Positions 1 to 6,763 of a stretch of DNA of 10,431 bases are shown here, in pieces. The stretch's first letter is position 1, and each line of letters starts with the position of its first letter. This DNA comes from CAKUFA01 sp963627465 (lineage in GTDB: Bacteria; Bacillota; Clostridia; Christensenellales; Aristaeellaceae). The translations under genes were made by a program, and so were the position numbers. The DNA is taken from contig CAVGBO010000047.1 of NCBI GenBank assembly GCA_963627465.1, positions 1-10,431 of the forward strand, in the 5' to 3' direction. Under the pieces are notes generated by a model, which saw only the letters and a program-made list of their open reading frames with translations, had not been told where the DNA came from and searched no databases.

Positions 1-1528
1 GCATATGCCCCTGCCTCAAATGGAAAATGATCCAGATTGGCAGCGAAAGCGGGATCAGCGGGATCGGCTGCTGTCAGCCAACCGGGAGGCAGCAAGAATC
101 TTCCACCAGACTCTGTACACCAAGGAAGGGGAGGCAAGCCTCAATTACCTGAAGAAGCGTGGACTGACGGACAGTGTGATCCGCAAGTTCGGCTTGGGGG
201 CAGCGCCGGAAAAGTGGGATTTCCTGACCCAGCAGCTGCTGCAAAAGGGCTTCACCTTGGAGGAGCTCCGGCAAGTGGGGCTGACGGTGGTGAAGGACGA
301 GGAGACTCTGCCGGACGGCACCAAGCGACCGAAGCGAGCCTTTGACATGTTCCGCAACCGGGCTATTTTCCCCATCATTGACCAGTATGGCAACGTGCTG
401 GGCTTTGGAGGACGCATTTTAGGGGAGGGACAGCCCAAGTACCTGAACACATCGGATACGCCGGTGTTCAACAAACGCTTGGGAGTCTATGCGGCCAACT
501 TGCTGCGGAAGGAGCGGCATCTGGAACGTGTGGTGCTGGTGGAGGGCTACATGGATGTGGTGTCCCTGACCCAGTTCGGCGTGACCGGCGTGTGCGCTAC
601 CCTAGGCACGGCATTGACCAATGAGCAGGCTCGACTGCTCAAGCGGTTTGCCCCAAAGGTGTACCTGAGCTACGATGGAGACAGCGCCGGGCAGCATGCC
701 ATTCTTCGGGGGCTGGACATTCTGGAGGCGGAAGGTATTCCGGCCAGAGTGTTGGACTTCCCGGATGGGCTGGATCCAGATGAATTCATCCGCCGGGACG
801 GACTAGAGGGCTTCGAAAAGCTTCCTGCGCTTTCACCGGCAACCTACCGCATGCGGCGGCTGAAGGATCAATATGATCTCTCCACCCAAGAGGGTCGAAC
901 CGAGTACGCCAAGGCCTGTGCCCAGATCCTGAAGGGGCTGGAGCCGGTGGAACTGGAGAATCATCTGCAGCAGCTGATGGTGCAGACGGGCTTCAGCCGG
1001 GAAGTGCTCATGGCGCAGATCGGGCAGACGGTTCCCCGAGTGAATGAAGCGGTGCAGAAGCCTGCTGCCGCCGCACCTGTCCGGCGAACCCCTGCAGCGG
1101 ACAGCACCGATGATGAACTGCGAGCCCAGGAAATGCTGATTTCTCTTCTGGGCACAAGAAGATTACCTTCAGATATCATTTCTGAGCAGGATTTTGATGA
1201 CCCTTTGCTGAAATCTCTTTATACAAGGCTGAAGGAGGGAGACTCTCCGGCAGCCTTGGTGGATGCATTTCAGGATCGAGAGGACATCCGGGCTCGTGTG
1301 GGTCGCCTTCTTCTGACACCGCCGTCAGAGGATACGGATCAGCTGATCCGCATGGCAGAGGATTGCCTTTCTTCTTTGCGCCGCAAGCGCATTGAGCGAC
1401 AGATCAAGACCATTATGCAAAACGTTAACAGTATGACCGGCGAGGAAAAACGGGAAGCGATGATGCAGGTGCAGCAGCTTAGTGCACAGCTGAATCAGCT
1501 GAAAGCTCGCAGGTCAACGCAGCTATAA
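1..1528 (+). CDS. dnaG: DNA primase DnaG (5'-truncated by window edge)
   Basis: DNA primase makes the RNA primers for lagging-strand synthesis at the replication fork. The gene is cut by the window; the first complete codon is at 2-4 and 508 codons are visible. The ATG at 5 is probably internal, because the N-terminal CHC2 zinc-binding domain (about 100 residues) is missing and should lie upstream. Counting from that ATG, the basic RNA-polymerase region includes FRNRAIFPI (about 116-124). The TOPRIM catalytic domain has the glutamate motif EGYMD (180-184) and the metal-binding DGDSAG (224-229). The remaining roughly 250 residues are the less conserved linker and the helical C-terminal domain that contacts the replicative helicase. 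The stop is 33 bases before the next gene's start, with no terminator between them, so dnaG and the first sigma gene are probably co-transcribed, as in the macromolecular-synthesis/sigma operon. Confidence 0.97.
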   Translation, partial: HMPLPQMENDPDWQRKRDQRDRLLSANREAARIFHQTLYTKEGEASLNYLKKRGLTDSVIRKFGLGAAPEKWDFLTQQLLQKGFTLEELRQVGLTVVKDEETLPDGTKRPKRAFDMFRNRAIFPIIDQYGNVLGFGGRILGEGQPKYLNTSDTPVFNKRLGVYAANLLRKERHLERVVLVEGYMDVVSLTQFGVTGVCATLGTALTNEQARLLKRFAPKVYLSYDGDSAGQHAILRGLDILEAEGIPARVLDFPDGLDPDEFIRRDGLEGFEKLPALSPATYRMRRLKDQYDLSTQEGRTEYAKACAQILKGLEPVELENHLQQLMVQTGFSREVLMAQIGQTVPRVNEAVQKPAAAAPVRRTPAADSTDDELRAQEMLISLLGTRRLPSDIISEQDFDDPLLKSLYTRLKEGDSPAALVDAFQDREDIRARVGRLLLTPPSEDTDQLIRMAEDCLSSLRRKRIERQIKTIMQNVNSMTGEEKREAMMQVQQLSAQLNQLKARRSTQL

Positions 1529-1561
1529 CGTGCAGACAGAGTAATAGGAGTGAGGATTCCC

Positions 1562-2632
1562 GTGACACTTTCAACGGACGTTCGCCAAGAGAAACTGAAC
1601 GATCTTTATGAACTGGGACGTGAACAGGGCAAACTGACCTGTCAGGAAATTGCCGATCAGCTGGAAGGCCTTGGCATGGATGCGGAGCAAATGGACGCTG
1701 TGCTGGATACGCTCCAGTCCATGAAAATCGAAGTGGTGGATGAAGCAGCAGCAGAACCGGCAAAGAATGACAGCACTGCCACCTATACGGATACTTACGA
1801 TGATAGCCTGTCTGACCCGGTGCGGATGTATTTGCGGGAGATTGGCGCTACGCCTCTGCTGACGGCAGAAGAAGAAGTGGAACTGGCAAAGCGGATTGAA
1901 GCAGGGGATGCAGACGCAAAGAAGCAGCTGATTTCCGCCAACTTGCGTCTGGTAGTTTCTTTGGCACGGCATTATGTGGGTCGCGGTATGCAGCTGCTGG
2001 ATTTGATTCAGGAGGGCAATCTGGGTCTGATTAAGGCAGCGGAAAAGTTCGACTACCGTCGGGGCTATAAGTTCTCCACCTACGCTACCTGGTGGATTCG
2101 TCAGGCGATTTCCCGTGCCATTGCCGATCAGGCACGTACTATCCGCATTCCTGTCCACATGGTGGAGCATGTGAATCGGCTCATGCGTGTTCGCCGTGAA
2201 CTGACCCAGGAGCTGACCCGTGACCCCACCACGGAGGAGATTGCCCAGCGGATGAACCTGTCTGTGAAGCGGGTGGAAGAGCTGATTTGCCTGACCAGCG
2301 AACCCCGCAGCATTGATGCTCCTGTGGGTGAGGAAGAGGACAGCCGCTTTGGTGACTTCATTGCGGATGAAACCTCCCAGAGCCCGGAGGAAGCAGCTTC
2401 CATGTCCATGATGAAGGAACAGCTGGCCTCCGTGCTGGATACCCTGACTGCCCGTGAACAGCAGGTGCTGATCCTCCGCTTTGGTCTGGAGGACGGCCGT
2501 ATGCGGACACTGGAGGAAGTAGGTGCTTACTTCAACGTGACCCGTGAACGGATTCGGCAGATTGAGGCCAAGGCTTTGCGGAAGCTTCGCCATCCCAGCC
2601 GGGGGCGGCTTCTGTCTGGGTATCTTGACTAA
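1562..2632 (+). CDS. Primary-type (RpoD family) sigma factor, diverged paralogue
   Basis: A sigma-70 family promoter-recognition subunit of RNA polymerase, 356 residues. I chose GTG at 1562 over the in-frame GTG at 1550 for two reasons: the resulting MTLSTDVRQEKLN aligns with the next gene's MTLSPDARQAKLN, and GGAG at 1547-1550 can then serve as ribosome binding site. Order of regions: short region 1.1-like N-terminus (1-60), acidic linker, region 1.2 (DPVRMYLREIG, 85-95), regions 2.1-2.4 (about 126-203), region 3, and region 4 with the -35 helix VTRERIRQIEAKALRKLRHPSR (326-347). Against the neighbouring SigA-like protein, region 2 and helix 4.2 are nearly identical, but region 3 and the region 3.2 finger differ (RSIDAPVGEEEDSRFGDF). 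At the position matching E. coli sigma70 T440 it has serine (S184); Q181 matches Q437. Probably a functional second primary-type sigma or a group 2 sigma. Which promoters it prefers cannot be told from sequence. Confidence 0.93.
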   Translation: MTLSTDVRQEKLNDLYELGREQGKLTCQEIADQLEGLGMDAEQMDAVLDTLQSMKIEVVDEAAAEPAKNDSTATYTDTYDDSLSDPVRMYLREIGATPLLTAEEEVELAKRIEAGDADAKKQLISANLRLVVSLARHYVGRGMQLLDLIQEGNLGLIKAAEKFDYRRGYKFSTYATWWIRQAISRAIADQARTIRIPVHMVEHVNRLMRVRRELTQELTRDPTTEEIAQRMNLSVKRVEELICLTSEPRSIDAPVGEEEDSRFGDFIADETSQSPEEAASMSMMKEQLASVLDTLTAREQQVLILRFGLEDGRMRTLEEVGAYFNVTRERIRQIEAKALRKLRHPSRGRLLSGYLD

Positions 2633-2800
2633 GGAAGAAACAGAGAATACGGCGGCATGACCGCCTGAAGCAAGAAGGTGCCATGGGACGCTTTCAACGC
2701 CCGCCAACGACCTGAAATGTAATGCAGTTATGGACCGACGTCTGCCGCTGATGCTGTGCAGACCGTGACCGTGGAGACGGTCGAAAAGGAGTGGTTTCAA
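2633..2800 (+). other. Intergenic region between the tandem sigma genes
   Basis: These 168 bases contain no gene I can support. There is a small hairpin GGCGG-CATGA-CCGCC at 2651-2665 without a T-run, so it is not a convincing terminator. TGTAAT at 2718-2723 matches a -10 element at 5 of 6 positions but has no good -35 at 16-18 bases. A GACCGT-GGAG-ACGGTC hairpin (2767-2782) sits one base before the purine-rich AAAAGGAG ribosome binding site (2784-2791) of the second sigma gene. The gap is much longer than the other joins in this operon, so the second sigma gene may have its own promoter here, but I cannot place it with confidence. Confidence 0.5.
2767..2782 (+). promoter_or_regulatory. Hairpin next to the sigA ribosome binding site
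   Basis: GACCGT (2767-2772) and ACGGTC (2777-2782) form a six-base-pair stem with a GGAG loop, ending one base before AAAAGGAG (2784-2791). A second GACCGT copy at 2761-2766 could compete for the same 3' arm, giving a larger loop. This could tune translation of the second sigma gene or simply be chance in a short untranslated region. No regulator is implied by the sequence. Confidence 0.3.
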
Positions 2801-3913
2801 ATGACGCTTTCTCCGGATGCCCGTCAGGCAAAGCTGAATGAGCTCTATGACTATGGACGCAGCAAAGGCACCATGACGTACAAAGAAGTGATGGATCGCC
2901 TGATGGAAATGGAAATGGAGCCGGATCAGCTGGATAAAGTGCTTGAAACCATGGAGGCTCTGGGCATTACCGTAACCAGCGATGATGCATCTGCCGCTGC
3001 GCCTCAGGAAGGAAAAACTTCTACGGCAGAGGAGGATAAGCAGCTGGATCTTTCCGTGCCGGAAGGCATCAGCGTTGACGATCCGGTGCGCATGTACCTG
3101 AAGGAGATCGGCAAGGTTCCTCTACTGACAGCAGAAGAAGAAATCGAAATTGCCAAAGTCCTTGAAAATGGTACGCCGGAAGAAAAGGAAGCAGCAAAGA
3201 AGAAGCTGAGTGAGGCGAATCTGCGGCTGGTGGTGTCCATTGCCAAGCGGTATGTGGGTCGTGGTATGCTTTTCCTTGACTTGATTCAGGAGGGCAATCT
3301 GGGCTTAATCAAGGCCGTAGAAAAGTTCGACTACCGGAAGGGGTTCAAGTTCTCCACCTATGCCACCTGGTGGATCCGCCAGGCCATTACCAGAGCCATT
3401 GCTGATCAGGCACGCACCATACGCATTCCTGTCCACATGGTGGAGACGATCAACAAGCTGATTCGTGTCAATCGGCAACTGCTGCAGGAGTACGGCAGAG
3501 AACCTACGGCAGAGGAAGTTGCCAAGGAAATGGGCATTCCCGAAAGCAAGGTGCGGGAAATCATGAAGATTGCCCAGGAGCCTGTAAGCCTTGAGACCCC
3601 CATCGGTGAAGAGGAAGACAGCCACTTGGGAGACTTCATCAAGGATGATTCTGCACCAACCCCGGCGGAAACAGCTTCCTTCGCCCTCATGCAGGAGCAG
3701 TTGCAGGAAGTGCTGGATACCTTGACTCCTCGGGAGAAGAAGGTGCTGACTTTGCGTTTCGGCTTGGAAGATGGCAGACTGCGCACCTTAGAGGAAGTCG
3801 GCAAGGAGTTTAACGTAACCCGGGAGCGAATTCGGCAGATTGAAGCCAAGGCACTGCGCAAGCTTCGCCATCCCAGCCGTAGCAAAAAGTTGCGGGACTA
3901 TTTGGAAGAATAA
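2801..3913 (+). CDS. rpoD: RNA polymerase primary sigma factor SigA/RpoD
   Basis: The housekeeping sigma factor that directs RNA polymerase to most promoters, 370 residues, a normal length for a Firmicutes SigA. I chose ATG at 2801 because AAAAGGAG lies 9 bases upstream (2784-2791); an upstream in-frame GTG at 2756 would add 15 residues not shared with the paralogue. Regions: 1.1-like N-terminus (1-60), charged linker, 1.2 (DPVRMYLKEIG, 94-104), 2.1-2.4 with the standard TWWIRQAITRAIADQARTIR (189-208, with T197 at the E. coli T440 position), region 3, the 3.2 finger VSLETPIGEEEDSHLGDF as in Bacillus SigA, and region 4.2 VTRERIRQIEAKALRKLRHPSR (339-360). It is clearly closer to canonical SigA than the upstream gene, so I regard this copy as the essential one. 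A terminator-like hairpin follows 12 bases after the stop. Confidence 0.97.
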   Translation: MTLSPDARQAKLNELYDYGRSKGTMTYKEVMDRLMEMEMEPDQLDKVLETMEALGITVTSDDASAAAPQEGKTSTAEEDKQLDLSVPEGISVDDPVRMYLKEIGKVPLLTAEEEIEIAKVLENGTPEEKEAAKKKLSEANLRLVVSIAKRYVGRGMLFLDLIQEGNLGLIKAVEKFDYRKGFKFSTYATWWIRQAITRAIADQARTIRIPVHMVETINKLIRVNRQLLQEYGREPTAEEVAKEMGIPESKVREIMKIAQEPVSLETPIGEEEDSHLGDFIKDDSAPTPAETASFALMQEQLQEVLDTLTPREKKVLTLRFGLEDGRLRTLEEVGKEFNVTRERIRQIEAKALRKLRHPSRSKKLRDYLEE

Positions 3914-3925
3914 ATTTTGATTGTG

Positions 3926-3959
3926 AGGAGGAGCCGCTTGCTGAAGGGTTCCTCCTTTT
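3926..3959 (+). terminator. Rho-independent terminator/attenuator after sigA
   Basis: The arms 3926-3935 (AGGAGGAGCC) and 3947-3956 (GGTTCCTCCT) pair over ten base pairs with one G-U, around an 11-base loop, and are followed by a short T-run (3956-3959). This is a plausible intrinsic terminator for the sigma genes. It ends only 13 bases before the trmK start, so trmK must depend on read-through or on a promoter inside the sigma gene. It therefore probably acts as a partial terminator inside the operon. Confidence 0.6.
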
Positions 3960-3972
3960 CCATGGAGGATAC

Positions 3973-4644
3973 ATGGACGAGCGATTAACATTGGCTGCAT
4001 CCCTTTACGAGCCATGCGAACTGGGGGCAGACATCGGCACGGATCATGGCCTGCTGCCTTGTCATCTGCTGCAACATGGCGTATGCCGGCGAATGATTCT
4101 TGCGGACATCAGCGAGAAAGCTTTGCAGCATGCAAGAGAACAGGTGCGGAAGCAAGGCTTGGAAGACCGGGTGAAACTTGTCTGCGCCGATGGACTGGAC
4201 GCACTGGATGAACCGGCAGGCTGCATTTCCATTACCGGCATGGGCGGAAAAACCATGGCGGACATTGTGCGGCAGGGCAAAGACCGCATTCAAGGAGCGG
4301 CACTGGTGCTGTCCGCCCATACGGATCAGGAAGTGGTTCGGCAAACGGTGCAGGATATGGGCTACCACTTTGTGGCTGAACAGCTGTGCAAAGCGGCAGG
4401 ACGGTTCTATCTGGTGTGGAAGGCATTGCCAGGCAAGGCTGACATGGACGAGGATGCCATCGCCCTGGGCACGCCAATGCTCATGGAATGTGACAATCCG
4501 CTGCTGCCGGAGTATCTGGCTTGGCGGCAGTGGGTGCTGGAAAAGAAGCTGGCAGGGCTTCAACTGGCGGCTGACATCCATGCAGAGGAAATTGCCAAGC
4601 TGCACCATCAATTGAGCATCCTAAGGAGGTACAGCGTATGCTGA
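3973..4644 (+). CDS. trmK: tRNA (adenine(22)-N1)-methyltransferase TrmK
   Basis: TrmK uses S-adenosylmethionine to methylate N1 of adenine 22 in the D-arm region of some bacterial tRNAs. The protein has 223 residues, about the usual family size. The SAM-binding motif I is DIGTDHG (20-26), directly after a short helical N-terminus (RLTLAASLYEPCE) typical of the family. ADISEKAL (44-51) is the next Rossmann strand/helix. TGMGG (88-92) is the family's characteristic TrmK/YqfN motif. The C-terminal part is helical. GGAGG (3964-3968) is only 4 bases from the ATG, a tight spacing, but no better in-frame start gives the full N-terminus. The gene lies between sigA and nif3, as yqfN does in Bacillus subtilis. 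It overlaps the next gene by 7 bases, so translation of the two is probably coupled. Confidence 0.93.
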   Translation: MDERLTLAASLYEPCELGADIGTDHGLLPCHLLQHGVCRRMILADISEKALQHAREQVRKQGLEDRVKLVCADGLDALDEPAGCISITGMGGKTMADIVRQGKDRIQGAALVLSAHTDQEVVRQTVQDMGYHFVAEQLCKAAGRFYLVWKALPGKADMDEDAIALGTPMLMECDNPLLPEYLAWRQWVLEKKLAGLQLAADIHAEEIAKLHHQLSILRRYSVC

Positions 4645-5396
4645 CGGTGGGGGAGATTTATCGCTTTATCGACCAGAAAGCACCTTTTGCCACCCAAGAG
4701 GACTACGACAACAGCGGCCTCCTGCTGGGGCACCCGGATCAACAGGTGCATCACATCCTTGTGGCACTGGACTGCGCCATGGGTGTGGCACAGGAGGCGG
4801 AAGCGATCGGTGCTGACCTGATTGTGACCCATCATCCTTTGATGTTTGCTTCACGGAAAAATCTGCGGGAGGATGATGGGGAAGGAGCGATCCTGTGTCG
4901 ATTGATCCGTGGGCACAAGGCACTGATTGCGGCTCATACCTGTCTGGATCGTGCTCCTGGCGGCATGAATGATGTGCTGGCAGAAACCATCGGCTTGGCG
5001 CACATCACCGGCGAAGATTTCCTTCGTGTCGGAGACCTGCCCCATCCCATGACGGTAGAGGACTGCACCCGCTGGCTTCAGGATCATTTGAAAACGGTGG
5101 TGCGTCCTATGGGCAGGAGCACAAACATGGTGCACCGGGTGGGACTGTGCTCCGGCGCAGGCAGTGAAATGTGGCAGCAGGCCAAAGCAATGGGTGCCGA
5201 TGCTTTTGTGTCGGGGGAGATTCATCATCATCACGCTTTGACTGCATGTCAGCAGGGCGTGACCTGCTTTGAATGCGGCCATGCGGCGACAGAGACCGTT
5301 GGCATTTTTGCCTTGGCGGATGCTTTACAAAAGCATGCGGATGCGGTACAATGGAATGTGCGTGTAACAAAATCGCTTCTGAATGCCTATGATTAA
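4638..5396 (+). CDS. Nif3-like dinuclear metal centre protein (YqfO/YbgI family)
   Basis: A member of the Nif3 family, also annotated as GTP cyclohydrolase I type 2 homologue; family members are hexameric toroids with a two-metal site, and their cellular role is unsettled. The protein has 252 residues, the short form lacking the extra PII-like insert seen in B. subtilis YqfO. Visible motifs: EDYDNSGLLLG (21-31), the metal-binding THHP (64-67), AAHTCLDRAPGGMND (98-112) with H100 and D104, and the C-terminal GHAATET (214-220), where H215 and E219 are expected metal ligands. SGEIHHHHAL (192-201) has an unusual run of four histidines. TAAGGAGGT at 4622-4630 is close to a perfect ribosome binding site, 8 bases from the ATG. 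It follows trmK with a 7-base overlap, a pairing conserved across Firmicutes. Confidence 0.93.
   Translation: MLTVGEIYRFIDQKAPFATQEDYDNSGLLLGHPDQQVHHILVALDCAMGVAQEAEAIGADLIVTHHPLMFASRKNLREDDGEGAILCRLIRGHKALIAAHTCLDRAPGGMNDVLAETIGLAHITGEDFLRVGDLPHPMTVEDCTRWLQDHLKTVVRPMGRSTNMVHRVGLCSGAGSEMWQQAKAMGADAFVSGEIHHHHALTACQQGVTCFECGHAATETVGIFALADALQKHADAVQWNVRVTKSLLNAYD
5324..5352 (+). promoter_or_regulatory. Sigma-A-type promoter inside the 3' end of nif3
   Basis: TTTACA (5324-5329) and TACAAT (5347-5352) are separated by exactly 17 bases, each matching the consensus at five of six positions. The predicted transcript would start about 5359 and lead into the zinc-ribbon gene at 5465. The -35 lies inside an inverted repeat, ATGCTTT-ACA-AAAGCAT (5320-5336), which could be an operator. 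Both elements are within coding sequence, so chance remains possible. Confidence 0.55.
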
Positions 5397-5464
5397 GATG
5401 TGAAGGAAGCAGAGATACTCGTTGATCACCGGGGCTTGCCTCGCGGAGATAAAGGAGGAATCCC

Positions 5465-6169
5465 ATGGAACAGTTGGAAATGCTGTGGGCTTACCAGCAA
5501 GAGGACATGAAGGCGGATCGCATTGCACTGGAAATCCGCCGTTCGCCTACCCGGCAGCAGCTTGAGAAGAGCCGGGATTACATTGCGGATCGCAAGGAGC
5601 AGTATACGAAAATTGAGGAGCAGGTAGCCGTCATGGCGGATCGGCTGGATGTCATCCGTGCTGCACTGCCCCGCTGCGAGGAGCAGCTGGCTGCGCTCAG
5701 CAAGGAATTGGAGGAGAATGCTCCTGCCGATTTGGCGGCTGTGCAGGCTCTGCTCAGCAAGGCATCCCACTGCCGTGAGACCATCAGCAACTATGAAAAG
5801 GAAATGCGCCGCATTGCCAAGGATTCCAGCGAGTTTGTGCGGAAGCAGCAGACCCTGCAGGTAGAGGCTGCGCAGGAGAAGCAGAAGTTTGTCACCCTGC
5901 GTGAATCCTACAATAAGGAGCTTGCTGAGCAGAAGGCCAAGCTGGAAGCCCAGCGTGACGTGGCCGATAAAGCGGCGGCAGGCATTGATCCGAAGCTGAT
6001 GGAGGAGTACCGCACCATTAAGAAGCATATCACGCCGCCTTTGGCAAGATTGCTGAATGACCAGTGCGGCGGCTGCAACACGGCACAGCCTTCGGCGCTG
6101 TTGCGCAAGATTAAGTCCGGCACGGAAATTATCGAGTGCGAAACCTGCGGACGAATGATTATCCCGTAA
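5465..6169 (+). CDS. Coiled-coil protein with C-terminal C4 zinc ribbon
   Basis: A 234-residue soluble protein. About residues 10-185 are a charged, alanine-rich helical region with heptad-like spacing, expected to form a long antiparallel coiled coil. The C-terminus is a zinc ribbon with C201-x2-C204 and C225-x2-C228 (CGGC ... CETCG). This matches the family annotated as C4-type zinc ribbon domain-containing proteins, similar to HP0958/CT398-like proteins. HP0958 (FlgZ) has been linked to RpoN stability and flagellar gene control in Helicobacter; I would not carry that role over here. AAAGGAGG (5451-5458) lies 6 bases before the ATG, giving a clear start. The gene is often found near nif3 in Clostridia. 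It is the last gene of the plus-strand block and is followed by a strong terminator. Confidence 0.9.
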   Translation: MEQLEMLWAYQQEDMKADRIALEIRRSPTRQQLEKSRDYIADRKEQYTKIEEQVAVMADRLDVIRAALPRCEEQLAALSKELEENAPADLAAVQALLSKASHCRETISNYEKEMRRIAKDSSEFVRKQQTLQVEAAQEKQKFVTLRESYNKELAEQKAKLEAQRDVADKAAAGIDPKLMEEYRTIKKHITPPLARLLNDQCGGCNTAQPSALLRKIKSGTEIIECETCGRMIIP

Positions 6170-6180
6170 GCAACAAAATA

Positions 6181-6230
6181 AGACGGACAAGCAGTAATGA
6201 CCTTTGAGTCACCTGCTTGTCCGTTTTTTT
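6181..6230 (+). terminator. Strong bidirectional rho-independent terminator
   Basis: A twelve-base-pair perfect stem, ACGGACAAGCAG (6183-6194) with CTGCTTGTCCGT (6213-6224), carries an inner TGAC/GTCA helper stem and is followed by a T-run through 6230. On the opposite strand the same stem is followed by TCTTATTTTG, so it can also end minus-strand transcripts arriving from the small gene at 6690-6247. It separates the two convergent blocks. Confidence 0.92.
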
Positions 6231-6246
6231 ATTGCAACGCTGGCAT

Positions 6247-6690
6247 TCAAACCGGGTAGTTTTGCAATGCTTTTTTCAGCGTCTCTGCCCGGTAGCCCCA
6301 GCCGATTTGATTCAGTCCGTCTTGCAGCAGTTTCACGACCTCTGGGGTCGCCGTATCGCCCTGCTGCACGGCGATTTTCTGCAACCGGGATAATAGCTCC
6401 AGCTTCAGGGTTTCCACTTCACTGCCGTCTTCACTGAGCTTGGCGGTGTCGTAGTCATCCGTTCTGCCGCAAGGGTGGGGGCAGGCAGCACAGTCCGGCA
6501 AAAGACGCAGCTTTTCCTGACGAATGCGCTGGGCGAGAAGCTTCGCTGCTGCGTCATCCGCCGTATGCATGCGGGCCAAGGCTTCCACCATGATCTTCGG
6601 GGCATCCGGCGCAGGCATGGCTTCGTCCGATTCCAGGGCACGGGCAAGGCCGATTAGTGCACCCAGCAACATGGATTCCGTCGGGGACAT
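6247..6690 (-). CDS. Small protein with CxxCxxxC motif, function unknown
   Basis: I do not recognise this 147-residue protein with confidence. I chose the ATG at 6690 because AAGGAGG (complement of 6699-6705) stands 8 bases upstream; the longer reading frame to 6780 would run through a terminator hairpin. The N-terminal 60 residues are helical and alanine-rich (MLLGALIGLARALE...). The centre has DCAACPHPCGRTDDYD (66-81), three cysteines C67, C70 and C74 followed by a polar GRTDDYD block, which suggests a metal or iron-sulphur site. The remainder is helical and ends in WGYRAETLKKALQNYPV. The cysteine block faintly recalls the N-terminal cysteine motif of hybrid-cluster proteins (hydroxylamine reductase), but the protein is far too short for that enzyme. 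It lies downstream of galE behind a terminator hairpin, so expression may depend on read-through. Confidence 0.75.
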   Translation of the reverse strand: MSPTESMLLGALIGLARALESDEAMPAPDAPKIMVEALARMHTADDAAAKLLAQRIRQEKLRLLPDCAACPHPCGRTDDYDTAKLSEDGSEVETLKLELLSRLQKIAVQQGDTATPEVVKLLQDGLNQIGWGYRAETLKKALQNYPV

Positions 6691-6708
6691 AGAAACATCC
6701 TCCTTATA

Positions 6709-6745
6709 AAAAAGCTTCCGCACAGGCACAGGGCTGCGCGGAAGC
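6709..6745 (-). terminator. Rho-independent terminator after galE
   Basis: On the minus strand the stem GCTTCCGC (complement of 6738-6745) pairs perfectly with GCGGAAGC (complement of 6714-6721) around a 16-base loop and is followed by six T residues (complement of 6708-6713). It lies 18 bases after the galE stop and right before the ribosome binding site of the small CxxCxxxC gene, so it may end galE transcripts or limit flow into that gene. Confidence 0.8.
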
Positions 6746-6763
6746 ATATAAGAAACCAATTTA

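Noticed and set aside
1571..2800. A 409-codon open frame antisense to the first sigma gene
   Set aside because: It mirrors the coding frame of an unmistakable sigma factor, is rich in His and Gln in the manner of antisense frames, and has no family motif.
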